NCBI GenBank assembly: GCA_937885815.1
Contig: CALABM010000163.1
Location: forward strand, 1 to 22,894
DNA length: 22,894 nucleotides
Reading direction: 5' to 3'
Origin: an uncultured Verrucomicrobiales bacterium
GTDB taxonomy: Bacteria > Verrucomicrobiota > Verrucomicrobiia > Verrucomicrobiales > Akkermansiaceae
Shown here: positions 1-6,817 of the stretch, in pieces
How the letters are laid out: every line of letters begins with the position of its first letter
Position numbering within the stretch: the stretch's first letter is position 1
The notes under the pieces: generated by a model
The model's input: only the letters and a program-made list of their open reading frames with translations
Told to the model about the DNA's origin: nothing
Database searches by the model: none
Position numbers and translations under genes: made by a program

Positions 1-2
1 AG

Positions 3-539
3 CGCAAACCTCGCCGCAGGTCAACCAACGATGCGATTCAACGCGTAGAGGTCATTCCCCCGTGGCTGATGGACGATGAAGAGCAGCAGCCTCAGACAGA
101 AACTCCCAACGATGCTGAAATCGAAGCCGCCCTGTGGCAAGAAGTCGAAGAAGCCCGCGAAGCCGAGCTTGCAGAAGAATTAAACGAGGCCGTGACGGAC
201 GTGGAGCCGACCGCCGAAGCCCCGGCACAGGAATCCGCCGCTGAGGCCGCTCAGCCCGAAGAAGCCCCGAGCAAGCTCAGCACCTACAACCTGAAAAAAG
301 CCGGACAATCCCCTATGAGTCTCACCCCCGGTAGCGATGATATCAAGCTGGAGCCCGGTGACCAGTTAATCCGAATCTACAAGCGCAGAATGATTGAAGT
401 AGAGGTGACCGAGAATGGCTACAAGTGGAACGGCGAGGTATATCCGACCCTCACGCACATCAGCTGGAAAGCAGCCGGATACCAGATCAGCGGCAACACA
501 TTCTTCGGCCTCCCCAGCAAGCCCCGCAATAAGGCTTAA
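3..539 (+). CDS. Partial protein with DUF2924-like C-terminal domain
   Basis: The reading frame is open to the left edge of the window, so the gene probably begins upstream; the first in-window ATG is at 69. The visible part has a basic stretch (RKPRRR), then a long acidic Glu/Ala-rich low-complexity linker (about 75-290). The C-terminal domain (about 345-530) carries GDQLIRIYKRRMIEVEV, YPTLTHISWKAAGY and SGNTFFGLP. That domain matches the C-terminal half of the DUF2924 protein at 2330-2869 (shared R-x-YK, EV-V, LT-I-WK, GY--SGN-FF-LP--PRN), so the two are paralogous domains. The function of DUF2924 is not known; such genes often sit beside serine recombinases in prophages. The N-terminal role cannot be judged because it lies outside the window. 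The frame is confident, the function unknown. Confidence 0.8.
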   Translation, partial: RKPRRRSTNDAIQRVEVIPPWLMDDEEQQPQTETPNDAEIEAALWQEVEEAREAELAEELNEAVTDVEPTAEAPAQESAAEAAQPEEAPSKLSTYNLKKAGQSPMSLTPGSDDIKLEPGDQLIRIYKRRMIEVEVTENGYKWNGEVYPTLTHISWKAAGYQISGNTFFGLPSKPRNKA

Positions 540-559
540 TCCCAACCCTCGATAAAATT

Positions 560-590
560 GAGAACCCCAGCGTGGATGCCGGGGCTTCTC
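560..590. terminator. Bidirectional terminator hairpin between convergent genes
   Basis: GAGAACCCC (560-568) pairs with GGGGCTTCTC (581-590), leaving one bulged C and a 12-nt loop. The hairpin lies in the 75-bp gap between the converging genes ending at 539 and 615. Read on the minus strand, the stem is followed by AATTTTAT, a modest U-rich tail, so it best fits termination of the recombinase operon. On the plus strand there is no T-run. Confidence 0.6.
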
Positions 591-614
591 CTTGGTGCAC
601 GATATCGCTTTTGT

Positions 615-1055
615 TTAATGAGTTTCAAAGAGGATGCGCTCAATCTCATCTGGTGGGAGGTTAAGCATGTTGAGCATCCCTGTAACTGTAGGCTGTGATA
701 CGCCCAGCATTTCCGCACATTTCGAGGCTGAGCCATATTTCCCGGTGGTCAGGTATTCCTCAAGAATGATGGCGTTGGCCATTTTGATTGCCCTGTTTGT
801 CGGGACTCGCATTGTCTTGCGTTGGGCAATATAGTCATCCATCTTGGTGCGCAGCCGTACAATACGAACATTCTCCTCATTGCGCTCGAAGATGATGGGG
901 ATGGAAAAATCGCAATTTGCCTGGGGAACCACCATACCCGGCGCAGATTTTGCATGAATGTTTGGTAGTTCCACCTGAACCTGCGGCTCGGGTTCCTTTC
1001 TGGTGCGCCGGAGCTTGTTCAGCGATATCGTGTCTTGTCTTGATTCTTGTTTCAT
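615..1055 (-). CDS. Helix-turn-helix protein downstream of serine recombinase
   Basis: A 146-aa basic protein. Residues 1-60 look disordered and Pro/Lys/Arg-rich. Residues 107-135 contain a predicted HTH (KCAEMLGVSQPTVTGMLNML) like those of ParB/KorB or phage repressor families. The ATG at 1055 is one base downstream of the recombinase stop, and AAAGGA lies about 11 nt before the ATG, so translation is probably coupled to the recombinase. Likely roles are a DNA-binding accessory to recombination or a regulator of the module; this is inferred from position and the HTH only. HTH proteins in this slot next to DUF2924 and recombinase genes are common in prophage-like elements. The gene ends before the hairpin at 560-590. 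Confidence 0.75.
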   Translation of the reverse strand: MKQESRQDTISLNKLRRTRKEPEPQVQVELPNIHAKSAPGMVVPQANCDFSIPIIFERNEENVRIVRLRTKMDDYIAQRKTMRVPTNRAIKMANAIILEEYLTTGKYGSASKCAEMLGVSQPTVTGMLNMLNLPPDEIERILFETH

Positions 1056-1056
1056 C

Positions 1057-2346
1057 TTATTCGAGTCCTTTCTTGAGGGTCACGTCCAACTGCTCTCCAT
1101 TGTCGTTGATAACGATGCTTTCAAATGCGGCTTGGAATACTTTTTGCAATTCTCGCGGGGTTGAGTCACCTAATGCCGAGTCGATGCTGTAGAGCGCGTC
1201 TGCGATTCGCCCTGCGTCTTCATCGGGCAGCTGCCGGATAAGAGCTGCCAGTACCTGGGGGCTGTCCCTGAATCGCAGGATATAGCCTTTCAACAATTCC
1301 TCAATCTGGTCTGCTCCGAAGTGAGGTGAGGCGCAGCCCTGCAAATAGTCGTGCCTGTTGGCTGCACAGGTGTAATAGCGGCGCATTACTCCACGTTTGA
1401 TGGTGTATGTGCCAAGATATAGCCTTCCGCATTTGCCGCATTTCAGAATCCCTTTGAGCGGGTAGATAACCTTGTGTTCTTTCTGATCCAGCCCGCTGCG
1501 CAGCTCTCGTGCTTCATTATTTCTCTGGCACGTTTTTTCGTACGTCTCTTGGTCTATGATTGGCTGGTGGATGCCTTGAATGAGTCCAGAATCCGTCTTC
1601 ACATAGCCAGCGTAAACGTAGTGAGTGAGGATACGCTTAATCGTCTGGCTGTTCCAAGGTATACGCTCACCGCTATCCTTGTTCTTGCGGTACAGCCGTT
1701 TCTCTTTATTGAGTTGCCGGGCAATGACTACTGGGCCTTTACCTCCTATATAAAGCTCATGTATGTAGCGGACGGTAGCAGATTCCAGCCTATCGACCAC
1801 GAGCTTCTTTTCATGCCATTTGTATCCGTAGGGCGCACTGCCACATACCCAACGGCCTTGTGCTTTACAGGCGTTGATTTTATCCCTGAGTCGGGAACGA
1901 ATGATGGCGGCTTCGTAGTCGGCAACCACGGCCATCATGTTCATGGAAAGCTTACCCTCCGGCGTGTGCGTTTCAATGGACTGGGTGGCGCTGACAAATG
2001 CCACATTGTGGTCACTAAACTCCTTCATCAGCGTGGTGAAGTCGCCTAAGTCTCGGCTCAGTCGGTCGAGCTTGTACACCACTACACAATCAATCTCGCC
2101 CGCTCTAACCTGATGTCGGAGCATGTTGAGCTGGTCGCGGTGTACGGTGGTGCCACTCACCGCCGCATCTACGAATGAAGCTACGAACACCCATCCGTCT
2201 TTTTCATGGCGGCGTATGCAATCCATGCACATGTCGAATTGGGCATCAAGAGAGTTGTATTCTTGGTCGAGACCTTTGGCAATGGATTTGCGGGTGTAGA
2301 TAGCACATCGCTTTGTTGGCATTACTGGATTACTTGTTGTCATCAT
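1057..2346 (-). CDS. Large serine recombinase (site-specific integrase/resolvase family)
   Basis: A 429-aa serine recombinase that would catalyse integration or excision through a 5'-phosphoserine intermediate. The catalytic domain (about 13-160) begins with AIYTRKS, with nucleophile Ser21, followed by the YKLDRLSRD helix with the conserved arginines (about 91-99) and SMNMMAVVADYEAAI. A recombinase domain follows (about 165-290), with the usual GSAPYGYKW. A zinc ribbon has Cys303, Cys306, Cys327 and Cys338. The C-terminus is short and lacks an obvious long coiled coil, so the protein is somewhat shorter than typical phage large serine integrases (450-550 aa). The ATG at 2346 overlaps the upstream DUF2924 gene by 17 bp, with no SD, suggesting coupling. 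An attP site was not recognised; the gaps at 540-614 and 2870-2973 are the places to look. Confidence 0.95.
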   Translation of the reverse strand: MMTTSNPVMPTKRCAIYTRKSIAKGLDQEYNSLDAQFDMCMDCIRRHEKDGWVFVASFVDAAVSGTTVHRDQLNMLRHQVRAGEIDCVVVYKLDRLSRDLGDFTTLMKEFSDHNVAFVSATQSIETHTPEGKLSMNMMAVVADYEAAIIRSRLRDKINACKAQGRWVCGSAPYGYKWHEKKLVVDRLESATVRYIHELYIGGKGPVVIARQLNKEKRLYRKNKDSGERIPWNSQTIKRILTHYVYAGYVKTDSGLIQGIHQPIIDQETYEKTCQRNNEARELRSGLDQKEHKVIYPLKGILKCGKCGRLYLGTYTIKRGVMRRYYTCAANRHDYLQGCASPHFGADQIEELLKGYILRFRDSPQVLAALIRQLPDEDAGRIADALYSIDSALGDSTPRELQKVFQAAFESIVINDNGEQLDVTLKKGLE

Positions 2347-2869
2347 TTCTGGGAGTCATGGGGAGGTTAAAGAAGTAGTTGCCGCTTTTGGCGTAGCCGC
2401 AGATTTTCCAAGCAATCGCGGTCAGGTTGTCGTACTTCACGCCATCGTATGCGAACATGTTTTTGCCGATGACTGTGACCTCGTGGTACTTGCCTTTGTA
2501 CAGGCGGCGTATGATTGTGCCGACAGGTAGATTGGTTGCGGGCGTATTGGCGTGGTTATTCTCAGGATGACTGGTATCGACTACCTCCATCGGCTTTACA
2601 TTGAATCGGCGAGGCTTCAGCCGGATGAGTGTCTCGTCTGCAATCTCGTGGGCTCGCTTCATGGCACGCTCGGATATCCCTCCGTTGATGAGGGTATTGA
2701 TTCTCCACGTCAGCCTCTTGATGAGGAACTGGCGATTTCTGGTCGTATAGGGTTGATTCCCGAATAGGAGTACCCACTCGCGCCGGAGTTCGCGGACTTT
2801 CATATCCTGCAAAGCGGCTATGCGGGCAGCTCCTTCCTCTGGTGTCAGTTTTGTGATGGTTTGACTCAT
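2330..2869 (-). CDS. DUF2924 family protein
   Basis: A 179-aa protein with both halves of DUF2924. The N-terminal half (about 10-75) has the family pattern of short hydrophobic helices, ELRREWVLLFGNQP and RQFLIKRLTWRI. The C-terminal half (about 115-172) has LPVGTIIRRLYKGKYHEVTV, LTAIAWKICGY and SGNYFFNLP. It is the first gene of the recombinase operon, and its end overlaps the recombinase start. No SD precedes the ATG. The biochemical role of DUF2924 is not established. Steady linkage to serine recombinases makes an accessory or regulatory role in recombination plausible, by inference only. Its C-terminal half is repeated in the gene at 3-539. Confidence 0.9.
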   Translation of the reverse strand: MSQTITKLTPEEGAARIAALQDMKVRELRREWVLLFGNQPYTTRNRQFLIKRLTWRINTLINGGISERAMKRAHEIADETLIRLKPRRFNVKPMEVVDTSHPENNHANTPATNLPVGTIIRRLYKGKYHEVTVIGKNMFAYDGVKYDNLTAIAWKICGYAKSGNYFFNLPMTPRNDDNK

Positions 2870-2915
2870 GCTTGTTGTTGTAAAGGCTTAATAGTAAATC
2901 TTTAGTGTACCCTAT

Positions 2916-2944
2916 ACTTTAGCACAGATTGAGCTATTTGTCTA
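2916..2944 (-). promoter_or_regulatory. Sigma-70-type promoter for the DUF2924-recombinase operon
   Basis: On the minus strand, TAGACA (2944-2939, 5 of 6 to the -35 consensus) is followed after exactly 17 bp by TAAAGT (2921-2916, 4 of 6 to -10). It lies in an AT-rich 104-bp gap. The predicted start is about 2909, giving a 40-nt leader to the ATG at 2869. Confidence 0.55.
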
Positions 2945-2973
2945 TATTTTTCTTGTATTTAACTCGCTGATTT

Positions 2974-3120
2974 TTAATGAGGTGGGGACTTTGTGCCTAT
3001 CGGTCGCACAAACACAATATTGGGATTTTTCAGCATGCGCAGAATCAGCGGGGCAAGCGCTTTTGCCAGCTTGTCGTGAGCCTTGGTGTGACCAAGGGGC
3101 GTGATACCAATTTGCTTCAT
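2974..3120 (-). CDS. Possible small basic protein (48 aa)
   Basis: From the ATG at 3120 this frame encodes a basic 48-aa peptide (starts MKQIGITPLG, ends RPIGTKSPPH). An upstream TTG at 3159 would add 13 residues but would begin inside the 3152-3180 hairpin. It follows the 238-aa gene on the same strand and could be the last gene of the helicase operon. No SD and no family were recognised. Coding status is uncertain. Confidence 0.3.
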   Translation of the reverse strand: MKQIGITPLGHTKAHDKLAKALAPLILRMLKNPNIVFVRPIGTKSPPH

Positions 3121-3151
3121 GAGTTGAGCTAAAGTAAGGGGATTGCAGGGA

Positions 3152-3180
3152 GCGGGCAAGCCTGTGTGTGGCCTACCCGC
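3152..3180 (-). terminator. Strong hairpin after the 238-aa gene
   Basis: GCGGGCAAGCC (3152-3162) and GGCCTACCCGC (3170-3180) form an 11-bp stem, counting G-T wobbles, with a 7-nt loop. It sits 21 bp past the stop of the gene ending at 3201. There is no U-tract directly after it, so it may be a weak terminator or a 3'-end stabiliser of the replication mRNA. Confidence 0.45.
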
Positions 3181-3200
3181 CCCCAGGGTTCCTGTTTCTA

Positions 3201-3917
3201 TCAGCCGATCGTGCGGAGGTAGTTCACGAAGTCAGGCGTATTACGTCCAACATTTCGCAGTACCGGCACGAACACGCTGTTGCGACCGAACTTCTCGCGC
3301 TTGCTCGTAAGCTCCCACTTGCCATTGAACAGGCCATCGCGCAGAGCGAACTTAGCTGCGGTCAGGATGTTCTTACCAGCGCGTGTGTAAGCCACGCCAC
3401 GCAGCGTCCAGACGGCCAGCCCATAAGCATCGCCGTTGTACTCAAGCGGCAGCGCATAATCGAGCCCGGCGGGTGCTTTGAACACGAGGTTCACGTGCAG
3501 CACCGGGGTGAAGCTGGGCTTCTGGTTGCCCACCCACTCAATCGTACCGCCAGCGGCATGCACTTCCTCAAGCGTGTTGTACACTTGGGGCTTCTCGTCA
3601 GAATCGAAGTCGAGATTCTGCACGAACTGCTTGCGGGCTGACAGGATGGTGAGTTCCAAGGGCGCGGGCAGCACCACTTCCTTGTTGAGCACCAGATCGC
3701 CGCCATTGAACAACTCAGCGAGGCTGCCTACGTTCTGCACAAGATTGAGACGAGGGATGACGATATCGTCACTCTCAATCTCCCCGGCAATGGTGCCAAG
3801 GGTGGCAGACTGCGGAGCGGCAAGCTCGGTGGTGGTTGCGGTGGTGGTAGCGGGGCTGATAACCTCCGAGGACTGACCCTCAGAGCCGTTGATGTCGTAT
3901 GCTTTGATTTTAGCCAT
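3201..3917 (-). CDS. Phage protein in the ssDNA-binding-protein slot of the replication operon
   Basis: A 238-aa protein. A Ser/Thr/Ala-rich N-terminal tail (about 10-50) precedes SDDIVIPRLNLVQNVGS; an 'IPRL-L-Q' start is seen in several phage proteins. A beta-rich middle (75-190) and a basic end (KREKFGRNSVFVPVLRNVGR) follow. No catalytic motif is visible. It is the last clear gene of the operon, 44 bp after the DUF2800 nuclease gene. In many phages with DUF2800, PolA and SNF2 genes this slot is taken by DUF2815, a proposed ssDNA-binding protein. I infer an ssDNA-binding or recombination-accessory role from position only, since the sequence did not identify it as DUF2815. The ATG at 3917 has an A-rich leader without an SD. 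Confidence 0.8.
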   Translation of the reverse strand: MAKIKAYDINGSEGQSSEVISPATTTATTTELAAPQSATLGTIAGEIESDDIVIPRLNLVQNVGSLAELFNGGDLVLNKEVVLPAPLELTILSARKQFVQNLDFDSDEKPQVYNTLEEVHAAGGTIEWVGNQKPSFTPVLHVNLVFKAPAGLDYALPLEYNGDAYGLAVWTLRGVAYTRAGKNILTAAKFALRDGLFNGKWELTSKREKFGRNSVFVPVLRNVGRNTPDFVNYLRTIG

Positions 3918-3961
3918 AATGATTACTTGATTTGGGTTGATTGTGTTTGATTGTCTTGGGG

Positions 3962-5017
3962 TTAAATGCGCTTGAGGTACTTGCTCGGCGCACCTGTCAT
4001 GATGATTCCGTCCTCCGTGAGCTGAGAGACGAGTTCATCCTTGCTTTTCTGCTTCTGCCCGCGAGGAGCAATAGCGGAAATCTTGTTGCCGAGGGCATCG
4101 ATGCTCACGCTGCCGCAGCATTCGATAAACGTCTCGGGTGAAATCTTGTCCTTTACCGCGCCAAAGGCGGCGAGTGCATCGGAGATGGTGCGACGACCAG
4201 CACGATTGGCGAGCTTGTAGCCGGGGATCTCAGCACCATTGAGAGCCATGTCGATGGCGTGGAAGTTGACAGAGTCAATCCATTCCTTGAGCACCTTGGC
4301 ACAGTCGAGGCATTGAGCCATCATGCGCGGATCAGAGATGTTGGAGGGGTGAAGTTCCTCGGGGATAGCGAGTCCGGCGTAGCGGCTGGCGATGGGCAGC
4401 GCGAGGTTGCGAAGTGCCTTGCAGGTAGCCTGCTTGCGGCAGTAGCAGCATTGCTGCCCCGGTTGCTCCTCCTTGTTCTTGGCGTTGGCTCTGCGGACAA
4501 TGGTGTCAATGCGGAGTCTCATGCGCTCGGTGTCCTCGCGGGTGTAGGTGTGAGTGCTGATGTACTGGCGGCGGGGCTGAACGAAGTGAACACTAAGCTC
4601 CTGCAGCTCCGGGAACTTCTCGAACACGCCGAGCGCATAAGCACAGCCCTGTGCATTCGATTCTGCAGGTTCGATGGAGCCGTAGCCGAACTTCCAGTCC
4701 ATCAACACGCCCACCTTTCCGGCCACCGCAACAAAGTCGGCAGTACCATAGGTGAGGCCGTCAGCGATGGTAAGGCGAAGCTCGCGATACTGGGCAGCGC
4801 CGGGCAGCTTAGCGAGCTCGCCATCGCGGTAGTCTCGGCAGAGCCCGCAGAGGAAGGCTTGCTCTTCATTGAGCTTCGAGTAGTCATCCGTCTCCAGAGC
4901 CTCGTGCATGAGCGTACCCTCTTCGGCGGCGGCGTTGGTGCCGCTCTTGCCGTAAAAGGCCGGGCATATTTCCTTGTAGCCGAGTGAGGACGGAGAGTGT
5001 CTTGCGTGTTTAGCCAT
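3962..5017 (-). CDS. DUF2800 Cas4/RecB-like PD-(D/E)XK nuclease
   Basis: A 351-aa nuclease predicted to resect or process DNA ends in phage replication and recombination. Starting at the ATG at 5017, the motifs are: Cys18 in SLGYKEICPAF, His38 in EEGTLMHEALE, Asp94 in GTADFVAV, Asp107 and Lys109 in VLMDWKFGYG, and Gln123 in NAQGCAYALG. A C-terminal cysteine group (Cys190/191, Cys193, Cys199 in CYCRKQATC) could, with Cys18, hold a 4Fe-4S cluster as in Cas4 and AddB. The longer frame from 5089 is rejected. The chosen ATG has AGGAG about 11 nt upstream and overlaps the previous stop in ATGGCTAA, which implies coupling. It neighbours a helicase and a putative ssDNA-binding protein, a known phage replication set. 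Confidence 0.9.
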   Translation of the reverse strand: MAKHARHSPSSLGYKEICPAFYGKSGTNAAAEEGTLMHEALETDDYSKLNEEQAFLCGLCRDYRDGELAKLPGAAQYRELRLTIADGLTYGTADFVAVAGKVGVLMDWKFGYGSIEPAESNAQGCAYALGVFEKFPELQELSVHFVQPRRQYISTHTYTREDTERMRLRIDTIVRRANAKNKEEQPGQQCCYCRKQATCKALRNLALPIASRYAGLAIPEELHPSNISDPRMMAQCLDCAKVLKEWIDSVNFHAIDMALNGAEIPGYKLANRAGRRTISDALAAFGAVKDKISPETFIECCGSVSIDALGNKISAIAPRGQKQKSKDELVSQLTEDGIIMTGAPSKYLKRI

Positions 5018-5279
5018 TGGGGAACAGCTCCTCTCTATCAGGCTCGTTACCGATGCTTTCGATGCGTGACTGCAAGCGCAGCACCACATCCTCGCACATG
5101 TCTTTCAGTTCGGAGTAAAAGCTACGCATCTCGTAGTTGCGTGCGTTGTTGCTCTTGGTCTCCATCACTCCCTCCATGTAGGCCAAGTGGCGTATCACAT
5201 GGCCGAGGGCTTTCATCTTCTCAATGTCGGTTGTATCCATTTTGATTGATTCTTGGGTTAAGGGGAAAATCGTTATCAT
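5010..5279 (-). CDS. Small helical protein between helicase and nuclease
   Basis: 89 aa from the ATG at 5279, which overlaps the helicase stop in ATGA, a typical coupled start. A second ATG at 5240 (MDTTDIEKM) would give 76 aa; neither has a clear SD. The sequence is largely alpha-helical and charged (IEKMKALGHVIRHLAYMEGV; FYSELKDMCEDVVLRLQSRI), which suggests a small coiled-coil or helical-bundle protein. It was not recognised as any family. Its place between the helicase and the DUF2800 nuclease, with overlaps at both ends, points to a replication accessory role, by inference only. Confidence 0.75.
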   Translation of the reverse strand: MITIFPLTQESIKMDTTDIEKMKALGHVIRHLAYMEGVMETKSNNARNYEMRSFYSELKDMCEDVVLRLQSRIESIGNEPDREELFPNG

Positions 5280-6595
5280 TGAATGGGAAAGGGTTGCATA
5301 TCGCCATCGTTAAGCAGGTCAATGTGGGCGAGCTTGGCTGCGCAGACCTGAGCCGTGTGTTCCTCACAGGTTCCGGCGGCGAAGCAAATCTTCTGGATGC
5401 TGGCAGCACCACCGGCTCGATGCACTCGGCCAAGTGCCTGGCGCAGATCAGCAGCGGAGAATGTGGGCGATATGATGCTCAGGCGGGAGCGCTTGCCTGT
5501 CGGGTCGTGCAGACTCACGCCCACGCCGCCAGCCTGAATGTTGGCAATGACGACCGGAATCTCGTTGCGCTGGAATCGGTCGATAACGGACTGGCGTTCT
5601 TCCGCAGACTGGCCACCACAGATGATGTCGGAGCAGTTGAGCTTCGCAGCCAGAGCGCAGATGGTTTCGGTGAAGTTCACCAACAGGACCACGCTCTGCC
5701 CCTCTTCGATAGCGGTCTTGGTCATTTCCACCATAGCCGGCACTTTGTGCAGCTCGATGGCTTGGCGGGCGCGGAGGACAAGCGTCAGGTGGCTGGCTTT
5801 CTTCGAGCCCAGGGCTTCGGCGATCTCATCGAGCTTGTTACCATCAGCTTCACGTTCTGCCTTGCGCAGCTCGTACTTCAGGTTGTCGTACTCGTCCTGA
5901 ATCGCCTTGGCCTTACCAGTCTCAACGATGGCGGGCTCGATGATGGTTTCCGGGAAGTCCGGGATATCGGCGATGCGGAGGCGGCTACCACGCAGCGGAA
6001 AGATAGCGTTGTGCAGTTGGCGCAAGCACTCTTCATCGCCGCTGAACTCCATGCCGAAGAAGCCCTCACGCACGCCATTCCGCTTAGCCCAGTACCAGTA
6101 GTTGTACAGGTTGTGGAGTCCAAGGGCGAAGCCGAGGGCTCGCATTTCAAGCGGGTTGCTGGCGGCGGTGGCTGAGCACAGGAGGATGCGGCAATGACGA
6201 GCGCGGGCTCCGATGAGTAAGCGAGCGTTGAGGGAGTCACGCCCCTTACACTTCTGGCACTCGTCAAAGATGATAAGTGTCTCGTGCGGGACGTGCCACT
6301 CATAGCCGGTATCAGTCTTACGGCAGATATCCAGCTTGCCCCTGCGGATGTTCTCGTAGTTGGTGACAAGGAGCGGCTTGATTCCGGCAAGCTTGCATAC
6401 CTTTTCCCAGCTCGGCACAGTTGCCTTGGGGGTGAGGATGATGGTGGGAATGCCGAGGCGGGCAGCTACTTCGCAGCCGATATAGGTCTTGCCTGTGCCG
6501 GGGTCGCTGGCATCGAGTGCCACTCGGTTTGGGCTGAGGAGAGCGCGTTCGATGCTCTCGGCGTGGTCTTTCTGATAGTCTAGGAGTTTAAGCAT
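5276..6595 (-). CDS. SNF2-type superfamily 2 DNA helicase/translocase
   Basis: A 439-aa two-RecA-domain ATPase. Seen in order: Walker A DPGTGKTY (31-38), Walker B DECQ (111-114), motif III SAT (141-143), motif V AGGVGVSL (355-362), and motif VI QALGRVHRAG (386-395) with the arginine finger. The SNF2-like layout and short length match helicases in phage replication modules carrying DUF2800 and PolA. It would use ATP to move on DNA, perhaps remodelling forks or D-loops. It is the first gene of the minus-strand replication operon. The ATG at 6595 follows an AAAGGAG 15 nt away, which is the end of leader element A (6610-6660). The same element precedes the divergent polymerase operon. Confidence 0.93.
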   Translation of the reverse strand: MLKLLDYQKDHAESIERALLSPNRVALDASDPGTGKTYIGCEVAARLGIPTIILTPKATVPSWEKVCKLAGIKPLLVTNYENIRRGKLDICRKTDTGYEWHVPHETLIIFDECQKCKGRDSLNARLLIGARARHCRILLCSATAASNPLEMRALGFALGLHNLYNYWYWAKRNGVREGFFGMEFSGDEECLRQLHNAIFPLRGSRLRIADIPDFPETIIEPAIVETGKAKAIQDEYDNLKYELRKAEREADGNKLDEIAEALGSKKASHLTLVLRARQAIELHKVPAMVEMTKTAIEEGQSVVLLVNFTETICALAAKLNCSDIICGGQSAEERQSVIDRFQRNEIPVVIANIQAGGVGVSLHDPTGKRSRLSIISPTFSAADLRQALGRVHRAGGAASIQKICFAAGTCEEHTAQVCAAKLAHIDLLNDGDMQPFPIQ

Positions 6596-6609
6596 GATTT
6601 TTGGCTTTC

Positions 6610-6660
6610 ACTCCTTTCAGCAGGTCGACTTCAAAAAATCGGACTACTTTCTGCAAAAAA
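6610..6660 (-). promoter_or_regulatory. Leader element A, inverted copy of element B
   Basis: On the minus strand, a 22-nt block (6660-6639, core GCAGAAAGTAGTCCGA), a 14-nt spacer and the 15-nt block CCTGCTGAAAGGAGT (6624-6610) are present. Both blocks and the spacer length are identical in element B at 10019-10069 in opposite orientation. The second block ends in the SD of the helicase gene. No canonical -35/-10 pair was found inside, so it may be a non-standard promoter, an operator or a conserved 5' leader. Confidence 0.7.
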
Positions 6661-6766
6661 AATTATTGGCAGTGGAAAATGCTCTATTTTTGCAACAAAA
6701 ACCACAATATGTAGTACAAAAGCAGAAAATCCTGTGCCATAATTGCGTATGCACCCTGTGCGCACC

Positions 6767-6795
6767 TTGACATCACCCTTGGTAAGGCATAAAAT
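6767..6795 (+). promoter_or_regulatory. Near-consensus sigma-70 promoter for the 792-aa gene
   Basis: TTGACA (6767-6772) is a perfect -35 box. After exactly 17 bp comes TAAAAT (6790-6795), 5 of 6 to the -10 consensus. The predicted start is about 6802, inside or just before the SD AAAGGAG (6801-6807) and 16 bp before the GTG start codon. It is the strongest canonical promoter seen in the window. Confidence 0.75.
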
Positions 6796-6817
6796 ATGGC
6801 AAAGGAGTAAACACTAA

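Noticed and set aside
3962..5089. Longer 375-aa form of the DUF2800 nuclease
   Set aside because: The extra 24 residues are Cys/Ser-rich and lie inside the upstream gene; the ATG at 5017 has an SD and a coupled overlap.
5246..6175. Long plus-strand open frame opposite the helicase
   Set aside because: It is antisense to a gene with all SF2 motifs, has no SD and shows no family features.
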